From: Saccharopolyspora_C sp047200635
GTDB taxonomy: Bacteria; Actinomycetota; Actinomycetes; Mycobacteriales; Pseudonocardiaceae
DNA length: 64,000 nt
NCBI RefSeq assembly: GCF_047200635.1
Contig: NZ_JBJZOI010000003.1
Location: 62,001 to 126,000, forward strand
Direction of reading: 5' to 3'
Part shown: in pieces, positions 8,598 through 16,456 of the stretch
How positions within the stretch are numbered: position 1 is the stretch's first letter
Layout of the letters: each line of letters begins with the position of its first letter
Notes under the pieces: model-generated
Seen by the model: the letters and a program-made list of their open reading frames with translations, nothing else
Database searches by the model: none
What the model was told of the DNA's origin: nothing
Translations under genes and position numbers: made by a program

Positions 8598-10774
8598 GCC
8601 GGGTGTCCGCCGTCGGCGCGCTGGTGCTCGCGCTCGTCGCCGCCGCGGCGCTCGCCGCGGGCGATCCGTTCCGGATCGTCGGGCCCCCGTGGTCGCCCGC
8701 GCGGCCCGGGGCACCGCTGGGGACCGATGTGCTCGGCCGGGACGTGCTCGCCAGGGTGCTCACCGGCGGGACCGAGCTCGTCACCACCGCGGTGGGGGCG
8801 GCGCTCCTGGCCACCGCGATCGGAACGGCCGGCGGCCTGTGGCTCGGCTGGAGCCGGGGCGAGGCGGCCCGGCTGCTCGTCGTCGTCACGGACCTGCTCG
8901 TGGCGGTGCCCGTGCTGCTGCTCGTGCTGATCGCCGCCGTGGCGCTGCCCGGGCCGGCCGCGGTGATCGCCGGCACCGTCGCGGGTGGGGCGCCGCTGAC
9001 CGCGCGAGTCATCGGCGACGCGACCGCCCGGGCCCGCACCGCCGGTCATGTCGAAGCCGCCACCGTGCACGGCGAGCGCCCGGCGGCCGTGCTGCTGCAC
9101 GAGGTGCTGCCTGCGCACGCCGCGCTCGTCGCCGCCGACCTGGCCGGACGCGCGGTGCTCGCGCTGCAGCTGGCCGCGGCGCTGTCCGTGCTGGGGTTCG
9201 GCCCGCCACCACCGGCTCCCGACTGGGCGGCGATGCTGCGGGAGAACCTCCCCGGGGTGGCCCTCAACCCGGCGGCGGTCTTGGCCCCGGCCGCCGCCCT
9301 CGGCGTCCTGGCGGCCGCGCTCGTGACGCTCGCGCTGCGGCTCGCGCCCCGCCCCGCCGGGACCGCCCGGACGCCGGGTGCTCGTGTGCCGGGGCAGCCG
9401 GGTCTGACCGTCCGCGGCCTGCGGATCCTCGCCCCGGACGGCCGTCCCGTGCTGGACGGGGTCGACCTCGACGCGGGCCCCGGGGAGATCGTCGCGATCA
9501 CCGGCACGTCGGGCAGCGGCAAGACCACCCTGCTGCACGCGATCGTGGGCGCGCTGCCGCGCGAGCTGCGCGTGGCCGGTGGCGGCATCGGGTGGAACGG
9601 CGCCCCGGTACCCGGTGGACGCCGGTGGCGGAGGCGCGCGCTCGGGCTGCTCGGGCAGGACCCGGCGCTGCACCCGCTGCGCGACGTCCGGGCCCAGCTC
9701 GCCGAGACCGGCACCGACCCGGACGAGGGCCTGCGCGCTGTCGGCCTCGATCCCGAAGTCGTCGGGGGCCTGCGGCCCGCGCGGCTCTCCGGCGGCCAAG
9801 CCCGCCGGGTCGGACTCGCCCGGGCTCTCGCCCACGACCCCGACCTGCTCGTGCTCGACGAGCCCACCGCCGGGCTCGACCCGGCCGCGCTCGCCGCGGT
9901 GCTGACGGTGCTGCGCGCCCGGCGCGGCGTCACCCTGATCGTCACCCACGACGCCGACGTCGCGGACGGGATCGCCGACCGCGTCCTGAGCCTGGACACG
10001 ACCGCCGTTCCGCACGCCCCCGCGACGAGGGTCGACCGGACCGCGGCTCCGCCCGTGCTGGAGGCGCGACAGCTCACCATCGGCGCACCCGCCCAGGAGC
10101 TCGTCACCGACCTGCGGGTGACCGTCCGGCCCGGGGAGCTCGTCGCGGTCACCGGCCCGTCCGGTTGCGGCAAGACCTCCCTGCTGCGCGCCCTCGCCGG
10201 GCTGCGCCCGGTCGAGGCGGGCACGCTCGTCCTGGCCGGGGCCGTCGCGCCCTGGCCGGCGCACCAGCGCACACCGGGTGTGCTCGCCCTCGTCGGGCAG
10301 CACGCCCTCCACGAGCTGAATCCGGCCCGGACCGCCCGGGCGGCGGTAGCGCGCCCGCTGCGGCGGCTGCACGGGCTCTCCGCGGCCTCGGCGCGCGCCG
10401 AGGCCGTTCGCCTGCTGACCGCCGTGGGGCTGTCGCAGCAGGCCGCCGGTCGCCGCCCCGCGGCGCTCTCGGGCGGGCAACGCCAGCGCGTCGCCCTCGC
10501 CAGGGCGTTGGCCGTGCGCCCCGCCGTCCTGCTCGCCGACGAGGTCACCGCCGCGCTCGACGGGGCCACCACTTCCGCCGTTCTGGACCTCCTCGACGCC
10601 GCCCGCGCCGACGGGCTCGCCGTGCTCGCCGCCACCCACGACCCCGCGCTCGTCGCCCGGGCGGACCAGGTGCTGAGCCTGCCCACCACATCGCCCCTCC
10701 CCACTCCGACACCCGCGCTCGCCGCCGACCCGAGAGGAACCACCGGATGCGCACCGACCCCGCCGACCAGCTGA
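8594..10774 (+). CDS. Fused DppC-type permease with two ABC ATPase domains
   Basis: A single 726-residue chain holds what are usually three proteins. Residues 1 to about 255 are a DppC/NikC-type permease (LGTDVLGRDVLARVLTGG near the first loop, then several hydrophobic helices). Residues about 265-480 are an ATPase with Walker A GTSGSGKT, signature LSGGQARRVGLARAL and Walker B LLVLDEPT. Residues about 495-715 are a second ATPase with GPSGCGKT, LSGGQRQRVALARAL and LLADEVT. Opp/Nik importers normally use separate C, D and F subunits; the fusion enforces one-to-one assembly with the upstream permease. Both nucleotide sites look intact. The 3' end overlaps the methyltransferase gene by 28 bases. 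Inferred role: energising import of the cluster's metallophore. Confidence 0.9.
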   Translation: MSRVSAVGALVLALVAAAALAAGDPFRIVGPPWSPARPGAPLGTDVLGRDVLARVLTGGTELVTTAVGAALLATAIGTAGGLWLGWSRGEAARLLVVVTDLLVAVPVLLLVLIAAVALPGPAAVIAGTVAGGAPLTARVIGDATARARTAGHVEAATVHGERPAAVLLHEVLPAHAALVAADLAGRAVLALQLAAALSVLGFGPPPPAPDWAAMLRENLPGVALNPAAVLAPAAALGVLAAALVTLALRLAPRPAGTARTPGARVPGQPGLTVRGLRILAPDGRPVLDGVDLDAGPGEIVAITGTSGSGKTTLLHAIVGALPRELRVAGGGIGWNGAPVPGGRRWRRRALGLLGQDPALHPLRDVRAQLAETGTDPDEGLRAVGLDPEVVGGLRPARLSGGQARRVGLARALAHDPDLLVLDEPTAGLDPAALAAVLTVLRARRGVTLIVTHDADVADGIADRVLSLDTTAVPHAPATRVDRTAAPPVLEARQLTIGAPAQELVTDLRVTVRPGELVAVTGPSGCGKTSLLRALAGLRPVEAGTLVLAGAVAPWPAHQRTPGVLALVGQHALHELNPARTARAAVARPLRRLHGLSAASARAEAVRLLTAVGLSQQAAGRRPAALSGGQRQRVALARALAVRPAVLLADEVTAALDGATTSAVLDLLDAARADGLAVLAATHDPALVARADQVLSLPTTSPLPTPTPALAADPRGTTGCAPTPPTS

Positions 10775-12990
10775 CCCATCCCTGGATTGCGCGCACGACC
10801 CGCGTCGGCGAGGTGACCCGGGTCGCCGTTGCCCCGGCGGCCCTCGTCCCCCCGGACGGCGGGCTCGTCGTGGAGCACCGGGAGCACTGGACCGAGGTCT
10901 ACGACTGGACCTACCAGGACCCGTCGCCGCTGGCCGGGTGGCGGGCCTCCGGGACCGGGGAGCCGCTGCCCGCCGACCACATGGCGCAGTGGGCCGACCG
11001 CACCGCGGAGCTCGTCCTCGCCGACGGACCCCGCCGGGTGCTGGAGCTGGGCTGCGGCACCGGGATGCTGCTCGAACGGATCGCCCCGCACGTCACCGCG
11101 TACGTCGGCACCGACGTCGCGGCCGACGTGGTCGCCCGGCACCAGGCGACGACTCGCCCCGGGGTGACGGTCGTGCGGGGCGCCGCCCACGAGGCGCGCT
11201 CCCCGGAAGTGGACGCGGCGCTGGCCGGGCACGCGCCCGACTGCGTGCTGATCAATTCTGTGACGCAGTGCTTCCCCGACCTCGCCTACCTCGCCGAGGT
11301 CCTGCGCACCGCGATCAGCGTCGTCGCCCCGGGTGGGACCGTCGTCGTGGGGGACGTGCGGCACGCGGGTCTGCACCTGCGGCACTGGCAGGACCTCGAC
11401 CCGGGCGGCGCGGCCGAGCGCGCCGCGTCCGACCGGGAACTGCTCGTCGACCCGGTGGCGCTCGCGTCCGCCGCGCTCGGGAGCGGCCGCCGCATCGGCA
11501 TCGCGGTGCACGCCAAGACCTTGAGCGCGGACACCGAGCTCTCCCGCTACCGCTTCGACGCCGTCCTGCACGTCGACGCGGAACCCCCCGCCCCGCCGCG
11601 AACCCTGGAGTGGACCGGCGATCCCTTGGCCGGCACCGGACCGGTGCTGCTGCGCGGCATCCCGAACGCGCGGCTGCGCACCGGACCGCACGCGCGGACC
11701 GCGGCCCAGCTGCGGGAGGAGCTGGCCGGGTGCGACGCCGCCGTCCTCGTCGATCCCGCCGACCCGGAGCTGCTCGTCGTCGCCCGGCCCGCCGCGGCCG
11801 CCGTCCGGCCCGCCGCCGAGCTCGCCGGGCCCGGGCGCGCGCACGAGCCGCTCGCCGCGTTCGCCCGCGCCCGCGTCGGAGCGCTCAGCCGCCGCGCCAT
11901 CGGGGCGGAGGTTCAGGTCGTCCTGCCCGCCGTCGACGAGGACGCGATCGCGGCAGCGCGCGGCGCGGGAACGGACGCGCTGCCCGAGGGCGCGAGCGCG
12001 GCAGCGGCCACGGCCGTCTCGCGGCTCGACGAGGTCGCGCTGCGCGCCATGGCCGACCTGCTCTCCGAGGGCGAACCGCGAGTCGATCCCCGGCACGCGT
12101 GGATCGTGCGCCGGTGGCGCGCCGAGCTGGCCGCGAACGAGGTCCCGGCGTCGTTGCCCGCCGAGGCGCTCCCGCGCGCTTGTGCCGCGCTGGGCTATCC
12201 GCCCGCGATGGCCGAGTTCTTCGCCGCCGCCATCGCACACCTGCCGCGACTGCTGCGCGACGAGGTGCCGCTGCAAGCCCTGCTGTTCCCCGACGGCGAG
12301 ATCACCACGGCGCTGGGCAGCTATCAGGACAACCTGATCAACACCTACCTGAACCGCGCGCTCGCCGATCTCACCGCGTCCGTCGCGCGGACCCGGGCGG
12401 CTCCGCTGCGCGTGCTGGAGCTGGGCGGCGGCGTCGGGGGCAGCACTCGCACCGTGCTCGACGCGCTGGGGGAGGCGCCCACCGACTACCTGTTCACCGA
12501 CGTCTCCCGCTTCTTCCTCGATCTGGCCGAGAGCGCTTTCCCCGAGGTGCGCACGGGGCTGCTCGACATCAACTCGGATCTCGCCGGGCACACCGAGAAG
12601 CACGACCTCGTCATCGCGGCGAACGTCCTGCACAACGCGGTCGACGTGCGGTCGGCGCTGGCCGCCGTCCGCTCCGTGCTGGCGCCCGGCGGCGTCTTCG
12701 CGCTCATCGAGTCGACCCGGGAGCACCTGCCGGCTCTCGTCTCGATGCAGTTCCTCATGTCGCCGCGCCCCGGGGAATCCCAGGCGGGCAGCGGGGATCT
12801 GCGCGCCGGGACCGACCGGATCTTCCTCACCGAGCAGCAGTGGTGGGCCGAGATCGCGGCCGCGGGCCTGCGCCCGGTGGCGGCGCTGCCGACCGAGGCG
12901 GATCCGCTCCTGCCGTTGGGCCAGCAACTCCTCGTCTCGTGCGCGGCGACGCCGGTGCGCGCCGGCTCAGCAGGAGAGCGGGCTCGCTGA
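10747..12990 (+). CDS. Stand-alone double methyltransferase of the PKS-NRPS pathway
   Basis: A 747-residue protein with two SAM-binding domains. The first has VLELGCGTGMLLERI near residue 98, preceded by WTEVYDWTYQD, a sequence style found in methyltransferases inserted in NRPS adenylation or Cy modules. The second has VLELGGGVGGSTRTVLDAL near residue 556, preceded by LLRDEVPLQALLFPDG, the hallmark entry of PKS C-methyltransferase domains. In yersiniabactin HMWP1 both kinds are embedded in the synthase (after AT and after Cy). Here the synthase lacks both, so this protein probably acts in trans on carrier-bound intermediates. Start chosen at the ATG preceded by GAGAGGAA; it overlaps the transporter gene by 28 bases. 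No KS, A or carrier motif is visible in it. Confidence 0.85.
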   Translation: MRTDPADQLTHPWIARTTRVGEVTRVAVAPAALVPPDGGLVVEHREHWTEVYDWTYQDPSPLAGWRASGTGEPLPADHMAQWADRTAELVLADGPRRVLELGCGTGMLLERIAPHVTAYVGTDVAADVVARHQATTRPGVTVVRGAAHEARSPEVDAALAGHAPDCVLINSVTQCFPDLAYLAEVLRTAISVVAPGGTVVVGDVRHAGLHLRHWQDLDPGGAAERAASDRELLVDPVALASAALGSGRRIGIAVHAKTLSADTELSRYRFDAVLHVDAEPPAPPRTLEWTGDPLAGTGPVLLRGIPNARLRTGPHARTAAQLREELAGCDAAVLVDPADPELLVVARPAAAAVRPAAELAGPGRAHEPLAAFARARVGALSRRAIGAEVQVVLPAVDEDAIAAARGAGTDALPEGASAAAATAVSRLDEVALRAMADLLSEGEPRVDPRHAWIVRRWRAELAANEVPASLPAEALPRACAALGYPPAMAEFFAAAIAHLPRLLRDEVPLQALLFPDGEITTALGSYQDNLINTYLNRALADLTASVARTRAAPLRVLELGGGVGGSTRTVLDALGEAPTDYLFTDVSRFFLDLAESAFPEVRTGLLDINSDLAGHTEKHDLVIAANVLHNAVDVRSALAAVRSVLAPGGVFALIESTREHLPALVSMQFLMSPRPGESQAGSGDLRAGTDRIFLTEQQWWAEIAAAGLRPVAALPTEADPLLPLGQQLLVSCAATPVRAGSAGERAR

Positions 12991-13016
12991 ACGGCCCGCA
13001 CCGTTCCCCACAGGTA

Positions 13017-13035
13017 GATAATGATAATCATTGCC
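13017..13035 (+). promoter_or_regulatory. Fur/Zur-type operator
   Basis: The 19 bases GATAATGATAATCATTGCC match the classical Fur consensus (GATAATGATAATCATTATC) at 17 of 19 positions. They are the only such AT-rich island in a stretch of roughly 70% G+C. The site lies 27 bases before the GTG of the flavoprotein gene and 27 after the methyltransferase stop. Actinomycete Zur boxes share the ATAATGATTATCA-like core, so zinc control by Zur is as plausible as iron control by Fur. IdeR/DtxR boxes look different. The motif is seen; the identity of the regulator is inference. Confidence 0.8.
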
Positions 13036-13061
13036 GAAGTGAAGTCAGAAGAGGGAGTTCC

Positions 13062-13973
13062 GTGTTCGACGTGATCGTGATCGGTGGGGGCCCGGCCGGG
13101 CTCAGCGCCGCACTGGTGCTCGGGCGGCAACGGCGCCGCGTGCTGGTCGCCGACGGCGGCGAGGTGCGCAACGCGCCCGCCGACGAGATGCACATGTACT
13201 TGAGCCGGGACGGTGCTTCCCCGCACCGGGTGCTGGAGGCCGGGCGCGCCGAGCTCGCCTCCTACCCGAGCGTCGAGCTGCGGCCGGGGCGGGTCGCGCG
13301 GGTGAGCGGAGCGATCGACGCCTTCACCGTGGAGTTCGCCGACGGCACCGTCGAGCGGGCCCGGCGGCTGGTGCTGGCCACCGGTCTGGTCGACGAGCCC
13401 TACGACATCCCGGGCCTGCCGGAGCGGTGGGGGAGCAGCGTGTTCCACTGCCCGTTCTGCCACGGCTGGGAAGCCAGCGGGAAAACCCTGGGCGTGATCG
13501 GGCGGGACGTGCCGCAGGTGATGCTCGGCCGCTACCTGGCCGACCGGTTCAGCGACGACGTCGTGGTGGCCACCGGCGGCCCGCACGAGTTGCCGGAGCC
13601 GGTGCTCGGCAAGCTCGCCGACGGTGGTCTCGTGGTGCGCACCGAGCCGCTGGTGGAGGTGACCGGCGAGCTCGGCGCGGTGGACCTGCACTTCGCCGAC
13701 GGCACCACCTTGCGGCGGGAGGCGTTGTTCCACCGCGCGCCGACCAGGCAGCGAGCCACCTTCGCCGCCGATCTCGGCTGCGAGATCCTCGACGACGGCA
13801 GCGTGCGGGTCGACGCCCAGGCGGCGACGACGGTCGAGGGGGTGTGGGCCGCCGGGGACATGGCGCGCCAGCCCGCCGTCCCGGACGCCCTCACGCTGGT
13901 GAGCCAGGCAGCAGCGGACGGGGTGCGCGCCGCGGTGTGGCTGGACCAGGGCCTGTTCCGGGCCGCGTTGTGA
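13062..13973 (+). CDS. Thioredoxin-reductase-like FAD/NAD(P) oxidoreductase with CPFC redox motif
   Basis: A 303-residue two-dinucleotide-fold flavoprotein. FAD motif GGGPAGLSAALVLG lies near residues 8-21, the redox pair CPFCHG near residues 130-135, and the C-terminal FAD motif GVWAAGDMA near 263. Length and motif order fit the low-molecular-weight thioredoxin reductase family, including dithiol oxidases of the GliT/HlmI kind. The GTG start is preceded by GAGGGAG at about 6 bases. A Fur/Zur box sits directly upstream, so it is probably metal-regulated. Being downstream of a thiazoline metallophore operon, it might adjust thiol redox state of the product or supply reducing power; this is inference, and a general role in thiol homeostasis is possible. 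Confidence 0.85.
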   Translation: MFDVIVIGGGPAGLSAALVLGRQRRRVLVADGGEVRNAPADEMHMYLSRDGASPHRVLEAGRAELASYPSVELRPGRVARVSGAIDAFTVEFADGTVERARRLVLATGLVDEPYDIPGLPERWGSSVFHCPFCHGWEASGKTLGVIGRDVPQVMLGRYLADRFSDDVVVATGGPHELPEPVLGKLADGGLVVRTEPLVEVTGELGAVDLHFADGTTLRREALFHRAPTRQRATFAADLGCEILDDGSVRVDAQAATTVEGVWAAGDMARQPAVPDALTLVSQAAADGVRAAVWLDQGLFRAAL

Positions 13974-13977
13974 TCCA

Positions 13978-14013
13978 GGCGAGGCGGGGCGGGCGAGTCC
14001 GTCCCGCCTCGCC
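13978..14013 (+). terminator. Intrinsic-terminator-like hairpin after the flavoprotein gene
   Basis: An 11-bp perfect stem (GGCGAGGCGGG at 13978-13988 pairing with 14003-14013) encloses a 14-base loop, 5 bases after the TGA. A second short inverted repeat, CCACCACC/GGTGGTGG, follows at 14023-14040. No T-run follows, as is common in high-G+C actinomycetes. The pair separates the convergent flavoprotein gene and two-component system. Confidence 0.65.
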
Positions 14014-14223
14014 CGCGCTCACCCACCACCGGGGTGGTGGTGGCGGAGCGGCCCGGGGGCCGTCCGGTGCGCAACGGCCGTTCCACGCCGACCGGCGGTC
14101 AGCGGCGCTCGTGACCGGGGCCGGGAGCTGGTGCCGCCGCGTCGCGTCCGGCGGCGCCGGGCCGCGCGCTCCGCTCCGGGATCCTCCACCTCGGACCCCG
14201 CGCGGGATCGGCGCTTCGTCCGG

Positions 14224-14943
14224 TCACCGCGCGAGATCGCGCTCCGCTTCGTGCGCGAGCAGCGCCACCTGCACGCGGTTGTTGAGGTCCAGCTTGGTGA
14301 GGATCGCCGACACGTGGCTCTTCACCGTCGTCAGGCCGAGGTGGTGCCGGGCGGCGATCTCCGCGTTGGTGCGCCCGGCGCCGATCTCGGCCGCGATCGC
14401 CCGCTCCCGGTCGGAGAGCACGTCGAGACGACGCCGAGCGGCGGCCTGCTCGGTGTCCTGCCCCCGTTCCGCGACCCGCGCGATGAGCCGGCGCGTCACC
14501 TCGGGCGAGAGCACGGGGCGACCCTGCGCCGCGTGCCGGATCGCGACGACGAGTTCCTCCGGCGGGGTGTCCTTGAGGAGGAATCCCGCCGCGCCCGCCC
14601 GCAGGGCGCGGAGCACGTGGGCGTCGGCGTCGAAGGTCGTGAGCACCACGACCTGCGGTGCGGACGGCTTGCCGCGCAACGTCTCCGTGGCGGTGAGCCC
14701 CTCGGTGCCGGGCATCCGGATGTCCATCAGCACCACGTCGGGCCGGTGGCGCCCGGCCAGCTCCACCGCTTCCGCGCCGTCGCCGGCCTCGGCCACCACC
14801 CGCAGATCGGGAGCTCCGCCCAGCATCATCTTCAGCCCGAACCGGACCATCGGATCGTCGTCGGCCAGCAGCACGTCGATGATCGGCCGGTCGTCCGCCA
14901 CGTCGGCGGCGGACCCGTCGTCGGCAGGCGCGGGGTGGGTCAC
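14224..14943 (-). CDS. NarL/LuxR-family response regulator
   Basis: A 239-residue DNA-binding response regulator. The receiver domain shows the acidic pair in VLLADDDPMVRFGL, the phospho-accepting Asp in VLMDIRMPG, and a conserved Thr in VVLTTFD. The output domain is a LuxR-type helix-turn-helix (LSDRERAIAAEIGAGRTNAE, then TTVKSHVSAILTKL). The GTG start chosen at 14943 overlaps the kinase stop (GTGA), giving a coupled kinase-regulator pair; an ATG at 14976 would lengthen it into the kinase end. The target genes cannot be told; the adjacent metallophore operon is one candidate. Confidence 0.93.
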   Translation of the reverse strand: MTHPAPADDGSAADVADDRPIIDVLLADDDPMVRFGLKMMLGGAPDLRVVAEAGDGAEAVELAGRHRPDVVLMDIRMPGTEGLTATETLRGKPSAPQVVVLTTFDADAHVLRALRAGAAGFLLKDTPPEELVVAIRHAAQGRPVLSPEVTRRLIARVAERGQDTEQAAARRRLDVLSDRERAIAAEIGAGRTNAEIAARHHLGLTTVKSHVSAILTKLDLNNRVQVALLAHEAERDLAR

Positions 14944-16115
14944 GAAGGCCAGGGTAGCCGGAGCCGGATCCGCCATCCCCCCGCCTCGGTCGGCCCGTGA
15001 TCGAGCCGTCCGGCCACCAGCCGGGCGCGCTCCGCCAACCCGCGCAGCCCCGCTCCGGAACCGTCCGATCGCGCTGGTGGCTGCGCGGGCGGCTCGTTCT
15101 CCACCTCGGCGGTCACGTGGTCGCCGGGCCGTCCGCTGATCCGGACCACCACCGGCGCCCCCGGCGCGTGCTTGCGCGCGTTCGTCAGACCTTCCTGCAC
15201 GAGGCGGTAGAGCGTGCTGCCCTGCGTTCCCGGGAGGTGGTGGTCGTTCCCGGTCGTCAACCCGGCCTCGTCCCGCAGCTCGACCGGCGTGCGCGCCTGG
15301 CCGGCCTCGCGGATCAGATCCGGCAGGTCCTCGACGCCCGGCAGCGGCAGCTCGCCCACGGGGGCCCGGAGCACCCCGAGCACCTCGCGGAGGTCCTGCA
15401 GCGCGCGGTGCGCGCTCTCGCGGACGACCTCGGCCGCTCGCGTCCGGTCCGCTGCCGGCGCGTCGTGGTAGTAGGTGAGGGCGCCCGCGTGGACGCTGAG
15501 CAGCGAGAGCCGGTGCCCGAGGACGTCGTGCATCTCCCGGGCCAGGACCTCCCGCGCCTCCCGTTCGGCTCGTTCGGCCCGGAGCAGGGCCTCCACCTCG
15601 GCCGCGGCCGCGCGCTCGCGCAGCGACGCGACGAGCGCCCGTCGGCTGCGCACCGACATGCCCCACGCCACGGTGGCGATGTTTCCCAGCCCGAAGATGA
15701 CGAACACGGTGACCGGCGGGGCCGCCGTCTCGGGCCACTGCAGCTGGTAGGCGCTGAGCGCCGCGAGGTTGATCGCGCACACCGCGACCGCCGTCCGGGT
15801 CGAGCGATGCACCGCGACGGTGAACAGCGCCACGATCGCAGCCGGGGCCGCCGCCTCCGAGAACGAGCTCGCCACCGCCAGGGCGACCCCGAGCACGACC
15901 GGAAACCGCTTCCGCCACCACACGGCCAGGCAACCGAGCAGCCCCGCGCCCCAATCCGCGGCGAGGATCCAGGCGGGCATCGGCGCCGGATCGTTCGCCT
16001 GGTGGTGCACCGTGAGGAGCCCCAACGCGGCCGCCAGCGCGATCAGGACGGCGTCGATCACCCGGTCCCGCGTCGTCCGGGGTGCCCGCGCCGGGGCTGT
16101 CGTCGCCGCGCTCAT
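14940..16115 (-). CDS. NarL-family sensor histidine kinase (HisKA_3)
   Basis: A 391-residue membrane kinase. After the ATG at 16115 come several hydrophobic segments (VLIALAAALGLLTV, then segments near LLGCLAVWW, VVLGVALAVA, IVALFTVAV and the PVTVFVIFG region), so four to six membrane helices with little extracytoplasmic sequence. The phospho-acceptor is the first His of EMHDVLGHRLSLLSVHAG, and the ATPase domain has LVQEGLTNARKHA and GAGLRGLAERA. This is the DesK/NarX-like class that pairs with LuxR regulators. It is transcribed ahead of the response regulator with a 4-base overlap. The signal is unknown. Confidence 0.92.
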   Translation of the reverse strand: MSAATTAPARAPRTTRDRVIDAVLIALAAALGLLTVHHQANDPAPMPAWILAADWGAGLLGCLAVWWRKRFPVVLGVALAVASSFSEAAAPAAIVALFTVAVHRSTRTAVAVCAINLAALSAYQLQWPETAAPPVTVFVIFGLGNIATVAWGMSVRSRRALVASLRERAAAAEVEALLRAERAEREAREVLAREMHDVLGHRLSLLSVHAGALTYYHDAPAADRTRAAEVVRESAHRALQDLREVLGVLRAPVGELPLPGVEDLPDLIREAGQARTPVELRDEAGLTTGNDHHLPGTQGSTLYRLVQEGLTNARKHAPGAPVVVRISGRPGDHVTAEVENEPPAQPPARSDGSGAGLRGLAERARLVAGRLDHGPTEAGGWRIRLRLPWPS

Positions 16116-16456
16116 CGGCCCGAGCCTAGATCCGCCCGGCCGCCGCGCGGGTGCGAGGCGGCCGTCCCCGGGGAGACCGCCGGGCGCTCCAGCCGGGGGG
16201 ACCGGTCGACGGGGGAGCGCGCGCGGACGGCGACGGCCCTGCTCGGACGGCGAGCCGAGCGTCGGCGGTGGAACGCGGTGCACGGGATCACCTGCCTCTC
16301 CATCCTGGTCTCGACGTGGAGCGCGGGGACGTCGGCGGGTGCCCGCGCGCGTCGTGCGCGGACACCCGCACTCGTCGACCTCACCGAGCCGGTGGGGTCA
16401 GGAGCTGCCGAGCCGGGTCAGGGCTTCGCGCCCGCCCGCACCGCTCCCGGCCCCGG
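16116..16456. other. Intergenic, 341 bases, no supported gene
   Basis: The stretch lies between the histidine kinase start and the hydrolase stop, both on the minus strand. It must hold the promoter of the two-component system and the end of the hydrolase transcript. The reading frames here are arginine- and proline-rich shadows without recognisable domains. Confidence 0.6.

Noticed and set aside
9046..12927. Minus-strand open frame of 1293 codons across the transporter and methyltransferase genes
   Set aside because: Shadow of strongly coding plus-strand genes; no motifs and no sensible start.
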